Positions 39,774-51,565 of a DNA stretch of 64,000 nt are shown piece after piece; within the stretch, counting starts at the first letter, position 1; every line of letters begins with the position of its first letter. The position numbers and the translations under genes are program-made. The DNA is from VGBV01 sp963813725 (GTDB taxonomy: Bacteria; Actinomycetota; Thermoleophilia; Solirubrobacterales; 70-9). Below the pieces are notes generated by a model. It was given only the letters and a program-made list of their open reading frames with translations. It ran no database searches and had not been told where the DNA came from. The stretch is taken from the NCBI GenBank assembly GCA_963813725.1, contig CAWFAI010000008.1:62001-126000 (forward strand), given 5' to 3'.

Positions 39774-40916
39774 CTAGGTGGGCGCCCGGACCTGCCGCAG
39801 GTCACGCTCGGGGTCGATGCCCCAACGGCGGCCGGCCTCGACCAGCTCGGGCTCGAGCCCCCAGCGGTCCGGGCGCTCCTCGCCGTCGTGATCGGGGCTG
39901 GCGCCCTTCAGAGTCATGCAACCCGCGTTGTCGCCGATTTCCCGAATCCGGGCGATCTGCTCTGGGCGCAGGCGCTGCTCGGCCGGCAGCGCCGCCAGCT
40001 CGGCGCGCTTGTCCTCGATCGGCCGGGCCCCTTCTCCCTCTTCCTGGACCAGGGTCGGGACCACGCAGCGCACCGCGTCGTGCCCCAGGTTCCACTGGCA
40101 GGCGAGCTGCATCGGGGTCAGGCCGGCTTCGCCGGCGATCGGCCGCAGCCGCTGGAGCTTGGCCCGTCCCTCCTCGATCCAACCGTCGGGGCGGAAGGAT
40201 CGGTGGTCGCCCCGGCGCAGCTCGGCGCCCGGCAGCAGGTCGTCCCAGAAGAGCCCCCCGTAGTCAACGACCCTGGTGATCACCCCCACCTCCTCGCGAG
40301 CCGCTGCCTCGAGCGCCAGCTCGCCCGGCCAGGGCTCGAGCGGGTTCAGGATCACCATCGCCCAGTCGATGCGCTCGCCGAAGCGCTCCAGGCAGCGGAT
40401 CAGGTCCAGCGTGAAGCCGTTCGCCGGGCCGGGCGCCACCCCTATCTGCGCCGTCACCCCGCCCTCACGCAGCGCCTCCATCCCGTCCCAGACGACCTCG
40501 CTCTCATACCCGGTGCGGTCGGGGTTGTGCAGCAGCAGCAGATCGAATGAGTCCTGGCCGAGGCGCCGGAGGCTGCGCTCGGCCGCCATCCGCAGGTAGC
40601 TCGCGTATTCGCCCGGGCCCCGCAGGGAGGGGTCGGTGAAGCGGGGAAACCCCCGCGGCCCGTCGCGCTCGCCGTCGTAGAAGTCGTGCCCAACCGCCCC
40701 GACAAGGCAGTAGCCCTCGCGGGGCACGCCCTCGAGCGCCCGGCCCAGCAGCTCGTCGGCCTCGCCCTGGCCGTAGGCGTCGGCGCTGAGGACTGTGTCG
40801 ATGCCCTCGCCCGGTTGCAGGAGGGTGACCAGGCGTTCTTCGTCTATCGCCTCGCCGAAGTGCAGGAAGCGCCCGCCGCTCCAGGTTCCGATCGCCGCTC
40901 TGCCCGGCTCCTTCAC
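39774..40916 (-). CDS. aldo/keto reductase
   Basis: The 380-residue protein is an AKR TIM-barrel oxidoreductase. The catalytic Asp/Tyr pair is in DTVLSADAYGQGEADELLGRAL (residues about 40-60), the catalytic His in DLLLLHNPDR (about 127-136), and the NADP-binding end of the barrel in the C-terminal third. It is closest in style to the D-threo-aldose 1-dehydrogenase-like branch; the substrate is unknown. It is divergent from the DUF3817-like gene, about 40 bases away. Confidence 0.8.
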   Translation of the reverse strand: MKEPGRAAIGTWSGGRFLHFGEAIDEERLVTLLQPGEGIDTVLSADAYGQGEADELLGRALEGVPREGYCLVGAVGHDFYDGERDGPRGFPRFTDPSLRGPGEYASYLRMAAERSLRRLGQDSFDLLLLHNPDRTGYESEVVWDGMEALREGGVTAQIGVAPGPANGFTLDLIRCLERFGERIDWAMVILNPLEPWPGELALEAAAREEVGVITRVVDYGGLFWDDLLPGAELRRGDHRSFRPDGWIEEGRAKLQRLRPIAGEAGLTPMQLACQWNLGHDAVRCVVPTLVQEEGEGARPIEDKRAELAALPAEQRLRPEQIARIREIGDNAGCMTLKGASPDHDGEERPDRWGLEPELVEAGRRWGIDPERDLRQVRAPT

Positions 40917-40957
40917 CCACCGAAAGCTAGCGGGGGCGAAGCGGCCGCCTTGCTAGC

Positions 40958-41329
40958 TTGCTCCGGACCTTGGCGCTCGACCCGGGACCCATCAACAGCG
41001 ATCCGAGCGAGAGGGCGACGACGCTGCGGCGGCTGAACGTGATCGCGGTCGTGGCGATCGCAGACGCCGTGCTGCTCGCCGTGCTGCTCTGGGCTTCGCT
41101 CGGCGACTCCGAGGGACTGGTCCACATCCTCGGCCCCGTCCACGGCGGCGGCTACCTGGCGCTGCTGGCGCTGTGCGGGATCGGGGCGCTGGAGGACCGC
41201 TGGGACTGGTGGTTCCCCGCCCTGGTCGTGGTCACGCTGGGCCCGCCGGGATCCCTGATCGGCGACTACGTGCTGCGCCGCAAGCTCAAGGCCGAGCCCT
41301 CCCAGCCCGTCGGCGAGGCCGGCGCGTGA
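40958..41329 (+). CDS. DUF3817-like three-span membrane protein
   Basis: The 123-residue protein has three hydrophobic segments (about residues 27-46, 58-78 and 84-103) with GPVHGGGYLALLALCG and PPGSLIGDYVLRRKL, consistent with the DUF3817 family, whose function is unknown. The apparent start is TTG 40958; a second TTG at 40970 is possible. Its TGA overlaps the GTG start of the M3 peptidase gene (GTGA), so the two are cotranslated. Confidence 0.65.
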   Translation: MLRTLALDPGPINSDPSERATTLRRLNVIAVVAIADAVLLAVLLWASLGDSEGLVHILGPVHGGGYLALLALCGIGALEDRWDWWFPALVVVTLGPPGSLIGDYVLRRKLKAEPSQPVGEAGA

Positions 41330-43139
41330 GCGCGCTCGAGTCCGTCACCTGGGACCTGAGCCACCTGCTCGAGGTCGACGAGGCCGACGCCGACGCAGCG
41401 GGCGGGGACGAGGCGACCGTCGCGGCGCTGCTCGATCGCGCAGATCAGCGCGCGGCTGCCTTCGCGGGGCTCCACGAGGGCAAGGTCGGCGAGCTCGACG
41501 GCCCGGGCCTGCGCGATGCGATGACGGAGCTGGCGGCGATCGCGGAGCTGGCCGGCAGGGCCGGCAGCTTCGCCCACCTGCGCTTCGCGGCCGACACCGA
41601 GGAGCCCGCCAACGGGGCGTTGGTGCAGATGGTGAGCGAGCGCGCCACCGCGATCCAGACGAAATTGCTCTTCTTCGAGCTCGAGTGGGTGCAAGTGGAC
41701 GACGCCCGCGCCGAGGAGCTGCTCGCCACCGAGGGGCTCGAGTTCGCCTCCCACTACCTGCGCATGGAGCGCCGCTACCGCCCGCATCTGCTGACCAAGC
41801 CCGAGGAAACGATCTCGACCGAGCTGGGGGTCACCGGCCGGGGGGCGTGGACGCGCCTGTTCGACGAGCTGACCTCCGCGATCAAGGTGGACCTCGAAGG
41901 CGAGCCGGAGCCGGCGCCGCTCGACGTCGCCCTCTCCGGTCTGTTCAACCCAGACCGCGAGCAGCGCAAGAAGACGGCCGAGGCCGTAACCGAGGCGCTG
42001 CAGCCGGGGCTGCGCACCCGGGCCTACGTCTTCAACACGCTGCTGCAGGACAAGGCGATCAAGGATCGCCTGCGCCACTACCCCCATTGGCTCGCGTCGC
42101 GCAACCTCTCCAACGAGGCATCGGACGAGTCGGTGCAGGCGCTCGTCGAGGCGGTCAAGTCTCGCTACGGGCTGGCCCGTCGCTGGTACGAGACCAAGGC
42201 GCGGCTGCTCGGGCTCGACCAGCTCGCCGACTACGACCGCATGGCGGCGGTCACCCAAGACGACGAGAAGATCCCCTGGGAGCAGGGCCAGGAGCTGGTG
42301 CTGGCCTCGTTCGAGTCCTTCTCGGACCGCGCCGGGGAGATCGCGCGGCGTTTCTTCGACGAGCGCTGGATCGACGCGCCCCCCACCCAGGTGAAGCGCG
42401 GCGGTGCCTTCAGCGCCTCGACCGTCCCGTCGGTCCACCCCTACGTGATGCTGAACTACACCGACCGCCGCCGCGACGTGCTGACCCTGGCCCACGAGCT
42501 CGGCCATGGGCTGCACCAGACGCTGGCCCGCGAGCAGGGCGTCTTCCACCAGGACACGCCGCTGACGGTGGCCGAGACGGCATCGGTGTTCGCCGAGGAG
42601 ATCGTCTTCGGGCGGCTGCTGGCCGACGCGGAGGACCCGGCCTCGCGCCTGGGCCTGCTGGCCGAGGCGGTCGAGGGCCAGATCGCGACGGTCTTCCGCC
42701 AGATCGCGATGAACCAGTTCGAGGACCGCGTCCACACCTCGAGGCGCGCCGAGGGCGAGCTGTCCGTCGAGCGCATCAACGAGCTCTGGGACGAGACGCA
42801 GACGGAGCTGCTGGGCGACTCGGTCGAGATCACGGACGGCTACCGCTGCTGGTGGTCCTACGTCCCCCACTTCATCGGCTCGCCGGGCTACGTCTACGCA
42901 TACGCCTACGGCCAGCTGCTGGCGCTGTCGGTCTACAAGCTCTACACCGAGCGCGGCGAGGAGATGGTGCCGAGCTACCTGGAGCTGCTCGCGGCCGGCG
43001 GCTCGCGGCCGCCCGAGGAGCTGGGCAGGATCGTCGGCGTCGACCTCACCGACCCGGGCTTCTGGGACTCGGGCCTCGACTTGGTCGAGGAGCAGCTGAA
43101 TCAGGCGGTCGAAGCGGCCGAGGCCGTGATCGCCGAGCG

Positions 43140-43143
<4 letters not shown>
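41326..43143 (+). CDS. M3-family oligoendopeptidase (PepF-like)
   Basis: The 605-residue protein is a cytoplasmic thimet-type metallopeptidase of family M3. The zinc site is in LAHELGHGLHQTLA (HEXXH, about residues 388-401) with the downstream Glu in VAETASVFAEEIVF; the C-terminal GYVYAYAYGQLLAL motif is also typical of oligoendopeptidase F. It cleaves short peptides. The start is GTG 41326, overlapping the preceding membrane-protein gene. The stop shares CTAG with clpC. Confidence 0.92.
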
Positions 43144-45722
<2,579 letters not shown>

Positions 45723-46006
45723 CTTGCTCCTACGTCGTGTCTATCAACCGAATCGGCTGTCGCTGGTTTCGGACCGCCATTCGGGAACTTCTCTTGAAAC
45801 AACGTCACGGATCACAGCTTTAACCGGTGGTCCTATCGGTATCGGCTCCTGGCTGCCGACGGTTGATCTGACCTCCGGTTCTGTCGGGGACGGCGAGACG
45901 CCCAGTATAGCCGTGGCCTTTCGCTGCCCTGACGGCTGCATCCCCGCCCGCAACAACTCCGTGCAATCTCCGGGATTCGGCCGCGGGGAGGCTCCAGACG
46001 GGGAGT

Positions 46007-46583
46007 GTGACTGGCGATGCCGCTAGCTTGCCGAGCGTGAATCCCCTCCGGAGCAGTGGCGGCGCCTCGCTGTGGCAGCGCGCCCGCTCCGACGCCCGGA
46101 TCGGGGCAGCGCTCATCCTCGGAACGCTACTGCTGATCACGTGGATCGCCTGGACCGTCTACGTCTGGAGCGAGAACGGGTCGGCCGCCGGGATCGGGGT
46201 GCTGATCAGCTGGCCCGCCGTGATCGCCGCCGTCGCCCTGGTCGCCGCGCCCTTCGTGGTTGCGGCGGTGCTGGTCCGGCGCCTGGCGCCCGACGGCGAG
46301 CCGGCGCTGGCCGGGGGCGCCGTGCCGGCGACCGCCGAGCCGGAGAACGAAGCTTCAGGCCAGGGCGACGAAGAGGAGCGAGGGGACGAGGCTGAGGAGG
46401 ACGACGGGGAATCCGAAGCCGAGGAGGACGAGCGGCGAAGCCGAGGGCGAGGGCGAGGGCGAGGACGACGGGGCAGAGGAAGGCGGCGCGGCCGAAGACA
46501 CCGGCGGATCCGAAGACACCGGCGGAACCGGCGACGCCGGGGAGCCAGAGGACCAGGACCCGGAGGACACCAAGGCCGCCTGA
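46007..46583 (+). CDS. two-span membrane protein with acidic C-terminal tail, frameshifted
   Basis: The first ~110 residues contain two hydrophobic segments (about 34-54 and 64-88) and a short polar end. They lead into an acidic tail (EEERGDEAEEDDGESEAEEDE); beyond about 46435 the frame must gain one base to keep it acidic (EGEGEGEDDGAEEGG ... DPEDTKAA, stop TGA 46581-46583). Without the shift the tail becomes Arg-only and runs into lysS, which is implausible. Start GTG 46007; GTG 46037 is also possible. The family is not recognised. Confidence 0.55.
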
Positions 46584-46599
46584 CGGCGTTCTGGCTCGG

Positions 46600-48081
46600 T
46601 CAGCTCCGCATCGCGGGGAACAGCACGACCTCGCGCAGGCTCTTTGCGCCGGTCAGGATCATCACCAGCCGGTCTATCCCCAGACCGACCCCCCCGGTGG
46701 GGGGCATCCCGTGCTCGAGCGCTTCGACGTAGGCCTCGTCGAAGGGCTGGGCCTCTTCGTCGCCGCGCTCGATCTCCTGGCGCTGCTGCTCGAAGCGCCG
46801 GCGCTGCTCGTCGGGGTCGTTCAGCTCGGTGAAGGAGTTGGAGATCTCGATGCCGCCGACGAATGCCTCCCAGCGCTCCACCAGGCCCTCCTCGCTGCGG
46901 TGGCGCTTGGCGAAGGGCGAGAGCTCGACCGGGTAGTCGACGATGAAGGTGGGCTGGATCAGGGTCGGCTCGACCCGTTTGGAGAGCAGGCCGTCCACGA
47001 GCTTGCCCCAGCCCTCCTGCTCGCTCGCCTCGGAGTCCATCGCCGCCGCGAGCTGCTCGCGGGTCGGGTGCTCCATCACGTCGATTCCGGCGCCCTCCCT
47101 GATCGCCTCGCGCAGCGTCATCCGCCTCCAGGGCGGCGCCAGGTCGATCGTCTCGCCCTCGCGCTCGACCTCGGTCGTCCCCAGCACCTCCCGGGCGACG
47201 TCGGCGACCAGCTGCTCCAGCTCGGCGGCGGTGTCCTCGTAGTCGGCGTAGGCCTCGTACCACTCGAGCATCGTGAACTCGGGGTTGTGCTTGTGGCTGA
47301 CGCCCTCGTTGCGGAAGTCCTTGCCGAGCTCGTAGACCTTGTCGATGCCGCCCACGATCAGCCGCTTCAGGTAGAGCTCGGTGGCGACGCGCAGATAGAG
47401 GTCGCGGTCGAGCGCGTTGTGGTGGGTGGTGAAGGGGCGCGCCAGCGCCCCGCCGTACAGGGGCTGCAGCACCGGGGTCTCGACCTCGACGAAGCCGCGC
47501 TCGTCGAACCAGCGGCGCACCGCGGCGATCGTCTGCGCCCTCCGTGTGAAGAGCTCGCGCGTCTCGGCGTTGGCGATCAGGTCCAGCTCGCGCTTGCGAT
47601 AGCGCGTCTCGACGTCCTCCAGCCCGTGGAACTTCTCGGGGGGCGGGCGCAGGCTCTTGGACAGCAGCTCCCACGAGTCGGCCCGCACGCTGAGCTCGCC
47701 GCGCTTGCTGGCGAAGACGACTCCGTCGATGCCGACGATGTCGCCGATGTCAAGCGCCAGCAGCCCCTCGTAGCGGTCGCCCAGCTCGTCGAGCCTCGCC
47801 TGGATCTGGATCTCGCCGGTCCCATCGCGGAGGTCCAGGAACGAGGCCTTGCCGTGGCCCCGGCGTGCCGTCAGCCGCCCGGCGATCCGCACGCGGTCGT
47901 CGGTCTCGGCGCCGGCTTCCAGGTCCTCGTGGCGCTCGCGCACCGCCGCTATCTCCGTGCGGCCGGCGAACGCGTGCGGAAAGGGCTCCACGCCCTGCTC
48001 GCGCAGGCGCTCCAGCTTGGCTCGCCTCTCGGCGAGCAGGTCGGTGCTCTCGGCTTCCTTCGGCGTGGGCTCGTCGGCCAT
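46600..48081 (-). CDS. lysS: lysyl-tRNA synthetase, class II
   Basis: From ATG 48079-48081 the product is 493 residues, the normal length. It has the N-terminal OB-fold anticodon-binding domain (VRIAGRLTARRGHGKASFLDLRD), class II motif 1 region (RYRKRELDLI ... FVEVETPVL), motif 2 (FRNEGVSHKHNPEFTMLEWY) and motif 3 (GLGIDRLVMIL). It attaches lysine to tRNA-Lys. It follows greA on the minus strand, with a strong hairpin between them. A 29-residue upstream in-frame extension is Arg/Pro-rich and is not included. Confidence 0.96.
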   Translation of the reverse strand: MADEPTPKEAESTDLLAERRAKLERLREQGVEPFPHAFAGRTEIAAVRERHEDLEAGAETDDRVRIAGRLTARRGHGKASFLDLRDGTGEIQIQARLDELGDRYEGLLALDIGDIVGIDGVVFASKRGELSVRADSWELLSKSLRPPPEKFHGLEDVETRYRKRELDLIANAETRELFTRRAQTIAAVRRWFDERGFVEVETPVLQPLYGGALARPFTTHHNALDRDLYLRVATELYLKRLIVGGIDKVYELGKDFRNEGVSHKHNPEFTMLEWYEAYADYEDTAAELEQLVADVAREVLGTTEVEREGETIDLAPPWRRMTLREAIREGAGIDVMEHPTREQLAAAMDSEASEQEGWGKLVDGLLSKRVEPTLIQPTFIVDYPVELSPFAKRHRSEEGLVERWEAFVGGIEISNSFTELNDPDEQRRRFEQQRQEIERGDEEAQPFDEAYVEALEHGMPPTGGVGLGIDRLVMILTGAKSLREVVLFPAMRS

Positions 48082-48126
48082 CGCCCGCAACCCTAGGTCA
48101 GTCGCGAGCATCAAGCGTGGTCGCCG

Positions 48127-48163
48127 GCGGCCGCCTGCATCAGTCGCGGCCGCAGGCGGCCGC
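48127..48163 (-). terminator. 12-bp hairpin between greA and lysS
   Basis: GCGGCCGCCTGC (48127-48138) and GCAGGCGGCCGC (48152-48163) form a perfect 12-bp stem with a 13-base loop. It lies 27 bases after the greA stop and 45 bases before the lysS start, both minus strand. It has no T tract, so it may be a partial terminator or RNA-processing site. Confidence 0.6.
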
Positions 48164-48189
48164 TCCAACAGCGAGCGGCCTTGCGACCC

Positions 48190-48663
48190 CTACGCAGCTT
48201 CGATCTTCGTGACCTTGAGCTTCTTCTTGGGCCCGCGGGGCGTCTCGACGGTGACGATCTCGTTCTTCTTCGCCCCGATCAGGGCCTTGCCGATCGGGGA
48301 CTCGTTCGAGAGCTTTTCCTTGCCGTCCGCCTCGGCCGCCCCCACCAGCCGGAAGTGCCGCGACTCGCCGGACTTCTGATCCTTGACGTAGACCATCGCG
48401 CCGACGCCGACCGTCTCGGTGTCGATGTGCTTCTCGTCGATCACAGTGGAGCGGCGCAGCTTGTCCTGGAGCTGCGCGATCCGCTGCTCCAGCATCGCCT
48501 GCTCGTTCTTGGCGTCGTCGTACTCGGCGTTCTCGGTGATGTCGCCGAACTCGCGCGCCTCCTTGATCCGGTCAGCGACCTCACGCCGCTTATCGGTCTC
48601 CAGGTGCTCCAGCTCTCCCTTGAGCTTCTCGAGTCCCTCTTCGGTGATCAGTGTCTCGCGCAA
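48190..48663 (-). CDS. greA: transcription elongation factor GreA
   Basis: The 157-residue protein has the N-terminal coiled coil (EGLEKLKGELEHLETDKRREVADRIKEAREFGDITENAEYDDAKNE in part, with the acidic tip at DITENAEYDD) and the C-terminal FKBP-like domain (ESPIGKALIGAKKNEIV). GreA rescues backtracked RNA polymerase by stimulating transcript cleavage. The start is TTG 48661-48663 behind AGAGGTAGG. A conserved-looking hairpin lies in the leader 28-60 bases upstream. Confidence 0.95.
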   Translation of the reverse strand: MRETLITEEGLEKLKGELEHLETDKRREVADRIKEAREFGDITENAEYDDAKNEQAMLEQRIAQLQDKLRRSTVIDEKHIDTETVGVGAMVYVKDQKSGESRHFRLVGAAEADGKEKLSNESPIGKALIGAKKNEIVTVETPRGPKKKLKVTKIEAA

Positions 48664-48690
48664 CGCCTACCTCTTCCTCGTTCCTCAGCG

Positions 48691-48723
48691 GGGATTCTCG
48701 CTTGACCCGTGCGAGAAAATCCC
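48691..48723 (-). promoter_or_regulatory. hairpin in the greA leader
   Basis: GGGATTCTCGC (48691-48701) pairs with GCGAGAAAATCCC (48711-48723) to give an 11-bp stem with a 2-base bulge and a 9-base loop. On the minus strand it is upstream of the greA start. It may be an attenuator or a stabilising 5' structure; leader-based control of greA is known in E. coli. Confidence 0.45.
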
Positions 48724-48829
48724 TGCTATTGGCCGAAAAATGAGCCCGCGCCGACGCCTGAAAGACGGCGGGGGCACGAGCGAAGCGCGGCATTATAGCG
48801 CCGCCCGCGATCGGGGCCACGGCGTTCGT

Positions 48830-49702
48830 TCAGGCTTCGATCGCGGCCTCCAGCGCGGCCGCCAGACGCGCCGGGTCCTCGATCTGCGGGTAGTGGCCGA
48901 GGTCCTCGAAGCGGGTCAGGGGCGCCAGGGGACGCAGCTCCAGGACACCGCGCAGCACGTTCTCTGTGGCCACGGGGTCCGCCATCGCCCAGGCCAGATG
49001 CAGGGGCCCCTCCCATCGAGCGAGGGCTCCGTACCAGCGAGGGGCGTGGCGCTCGCGCTCTTCCATGTAGGAGATCAGGCGGTGGCCGATGCGGTGCCCG
49101 CCCTCGTGGGTGACCAGGCACCACTGGTCGGTGGCCTCTTCGTCGCCGAGCGGATGGCCCTCGGAGAAGATCGAGCCGAACTGCTGGCGGAAGACGCGCT
49201 CGCTCGAGAGCCGGGCCATGACCGGGCCGAGCGGACCGCGCAGCAGCCGCTGCGCAAGCGTGGGGCTGGCCGCGCTCTGGATCATCGAGCCGTTGAAGAG
49301 CAGGCCTCCCGCCAGCTTCATCCCGAGCGTCCCGTCGATGTCACGCGCCATCAGCTCCGTGGCGACCGAGGTCCCCATGTCGTGGCCGACGAAGAAGACG
49401 GGGCCGCCCCCGCCGTGGCGCCCGACCAGCTCCTCGGCGATGTCGGCCTGCTCGCCCAGCGTGTAGTCGTGTCCCTCCGGCTTCGCCGAGAGCCCGAAGC
49501 CGAGGCAGTCGTAGGCGAGCACCGCGCGCTCCGGCAGCAGGTCGATCAGGAAGCGCCAGTCATAGGAGCTGGAGGGGAAGCCGTGCAGCAACAGCAACAG
49601 GGGGCCCTCGCCGTCGCGGCGGAAGACGTGGATGCGCCGGCCGGCGACCTCCTCGGCCCCGCCCCGGTCCCGCCATGCGATCACCCGCGGGGTCAGGTCC
49701 AT
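48830..49702 (-). CDS. alpha/beta hydrolase
   Basis: The 290-residue protein has the alpha/beta hydrolase core: HGFPSSSYDW oxyanion segment (about residues 42-51), nucleophile Asp in VGHDMGTSVA (about 110, the haloalkane dehalogenase / epoxide hydrolase type nucleophile), and His in LGHYPQIEDP (about 273). It most resembles epoxide hydrolases or haloacetate dehalogenases; substrate unknown. ATG 49700-49702 overlaps the dusB TGA (ATGA). Confidence 0.85.
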   Translation of the reverse strand: MDLTPRVIAWRDRGGAEEVAGRRIHVFRRDGEGPLLLLLHGFPSSSYDWRFLIDLLPERAVLAYDCLGFGLSAKPEGHDYTLGEQADIAEELVGRHGGGGPVFFVGHDMGTSVATELMARDIDGTLGMKLAGGLLFNGSMIQSAASPTLAQRLLRGPLGPVMARLSSERVFRQQFGSIFSEGHPLGDEEATDQWCLVTHEGGHRIGHRLISYMEERERHAPRWYGALARWEGPLHLAWAMADPVATENVLRGVLELRPLAPLTRFEDLGHYPQIEDPARLAAALEAAIEA

Positions 49703-50724
49703 CAGGCGGGGGCCGGGGCCGGCTCGCCGAGCTCGACGACCAGGCCGCGGGCCGCGGACAGCTCGTCGCTCTGCTGCAGCGCCGCCGCCTCCTCCGGCTC
49801 GGCGCCCAGGCGCTCCAGGTACCACGGGTAGAACTTGCGCAGGTAGCGGGCGGCGCGCTCGGGGCCCATGTGCTCCTCGGCGCGGTCGATCACCCACAGC
49901 AGCTCGGCCACCATCTCCTCGCGGTCCGGCGGCCGGTTCCGGCGACCGGTCAGCTCCTCGAAGATCCAGGGGTTGCCCAGCGCGCCGCGGGCGATCATCA
50001 CCGCCGCCGCGCCTGACTCCTCGTAGGCGCGCCTGGCGGCGTCGGGGGTGTCCAGCCCGCCGCTCACGATCACCGGGGCGTCGATCGCTTCCACGAGCTC
50101 GAGCGTCAGCGGGTAGTCGGGGGTTCCCCTGTGCTGGGTCGCGGCCGCGCGGGGATGGAAGCCGATCGCAGCCACGCCCGCCTCCTCCACCAGGCGGATC
50201 GCCAGCTCGTAGCCCTGGCGCTCACCCGGCTTCAGCCCGGACCGGACCTTGACCGTGACCGGCACCCCATCGCCCGCGCCGTGGCGGGCGCCGCGGGCGA
50301 TCTCCAGCGCCAGCTCGTGGTCGGAGAGCAGGGCGGCTCCCGCCCCCGTCTTGCAGACCTTGCGCACCGGGCAGCCCATGTTGATGTCGATCAGGTCCGC
50401 CCCGGCATCGGCCGCGACCGCGGCGGCCGAGCGCATCACGTCGGGGTCCTGGCCGAACAGCTGGACCGAGACGGGGTGCTCGTCGGGGTGCAGGCGCAGC
50501 AGCTCGTTCAGCGTGCGCTCATTGCCGTAGTGGATGCCGAAGCTCGAGACCATCTCCGAGACCGCCAGGCCGGCGCCGTGGCGGCGCGCCTGCAGGCGCA
50601 CGAACCAGTTGCCGATTCCCGCCAGCGGCGCGAGCAGCACCCGGTTGGCGATCTCGACGTCGCCGATGCGGAAGGGGTCTGTGAGTGCCGGCCGGTTCAT
50701 CGTGGACAGCTCGTGCGCGTCCAA
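49702..50724 (-). CDS. dusB: tRNA-dihydrouridine synthase (DusB-like)
   Basis: The 340-residue flavoprotein has the TIM-barrel start RVLLAPLAGIGNWFVR, the catalytic Cys in MGCPVRKVCKTGAGAAL (about residues 108-124), the substrate-binding TVKVRSG and HPRAA motifs and IARGALGNPWIF, all typical of Dus. It reduces uridines in the D-loop of tRNAs with FMN and NADPH. ATG 50722-50724 or 50698-50700. In Bacillus dusB is also between folK and lysS. Confidence 0.93.
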   Translation of the reverse strand: MDAHELSTMNRPALTDPFRIGDVEIANRVLLAPLAGIGNWFVRLQARRHGAGLAVSEMVSSFGIHYGNERTLNELLRLHPDEHPVSVQLFGQDPDVMRSAAAVAADAGADLIDINMGCPVRKVCKTGAGAALLSDHELALEIARGARHGAGDGVPVTVKVRSGLKPGERQGYELAIRLVEEAGVAAIGFHPRAAATQHRGTPDYPLTLELVEAIDAPVIVSGGLDTPDAARRAYEESGAAAVMIARGALGNPWIFEELTGRRNRPPDREEMVAELLWVIDRAEEHMGPERAARYLRKFYPWYLERLGAEPEEAAALQQSDELSAARGLVVELGEPAPAPA

Positions 50725-50740
50725 GTATGGAGGCGGTGGC

Positions 50741-51505
50741 TCAGGAATTGAGCTCGTGGATCCGGCGCAGCCCCTGCAGGGTCAGCATCGGCTCCACTCG
50801 CTCAACCGTCTCGCATTGGGGGGCGATCACCGGCGCCAGGCCGCCGGTGGCGAGGAAGGTGGCCCTCTCGCCCAGCTCGTCCGCCAGGCGGCGGTTGACG
50901 CCGTCGACCAGTCCGGCGAAGCCGTAGGCGAACCCCGACTGGATGCAGGCGACGGTGTTCTTCCCGATCGCGGCGCCCGGGTCGGACACGTCGATCCGCG
51001 GCAGCTTCGCCGTGCGCGCGGTCAGCGCCTCCAGCGAGATCTCGACCCCCGGGCCGATCACACCGCCCAGGTACTCGCCGGCACCGGAAACCACGTCGAA
51101 GTTGGTCGAGGTGCCGAAATCGACGGTGACGCAGGCGCCCTGTACCTCGGCGTAGGCGGCGACCGCGTTCACGAGCCGGTCAGCTCCCAGCTCGTGAGGG
51201 TTGTCGATCAGGATCGGCATCCCGGTCTTCAGGTCGGGCCCCACCTTCAGGAAGCCGCCGCCCAGGTGGCGCTCGCTGAGGCTGCGGTACTCGGGGCCGA
51301 GCTGGGGGACCACGGTCGAGACGATCGCCGCGTCGAACGCGTCGAAGCGCATCCCCTCCAGCTCCAGCAGGTTGCCGAGCGTCGCCGCCAGCTCGTCCGC
51401 GGTGGCGGTGGGGTTGGTTCCGAGGCGCCAGTCGTGGGCGAGCTTCGCCCCGTCGAAGGCGCCCACGTGCGTCTGCGTGTTGCCGATGTCCACCGCCAGC
51501 AGCAT
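50741..51505 (-). CDS. coaX: type III pantothenate kinase
   Basis: From ATG 51503-51505 the product is 254 residues, the usual CoaX length. It begins LLAVDIGNTQTHVGAFDG (phosphate-1 motif), has GADRLVNAVAAY, DFGTSTNFDVV (phosphate-2) and GGVIGPGVEISLEAL. It phosphorylates pantothenate, the first step of coenzyme A synthesis, and is not feedback inhibited by CoA in known members. An in-frame upstream extension is unlikely. It is divergent from the glutathione transferase-like gene. Confidence 0.94.
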   Translation of the reverse strand: MLLAVDIGNTQTHVGAFDGAKLAHDWRLGTNPTATADELAATLGNLLELEGMRFDAFDAAIVSTVVPQLGPEYRSLSERHLGGGFLKVGPDLKTGMPILIDNPHELGADRLVNAVAAYAEVQGACVTVDFGTSTNFDVVSGAGEYLGGVIGPGVEISLEALTARTAKLPRIDVSDPGAAIGKNTVACIQSGFAYGFAGLVDGVNRRLADELGERATFLATGGLAPVIAPQCETVERVEPMLTLQGLRRIHELNS

Positions 51506-51565
51506 CGGGCGATTATCGGGCAGGGCGGCGGCGCGGGCGGTCGCCGCCTGGCATACGATCAACGC

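Noticed and set aside
45723..46006. Heat-shock operator (HAIR, CIRCE or CtsR box) upstream of clpC
   Set aside because: I looked for CTTGAGT-N7-ACTCAAG, TTAGCACTC-type and CtsR heptad repeats on both strands and found none.
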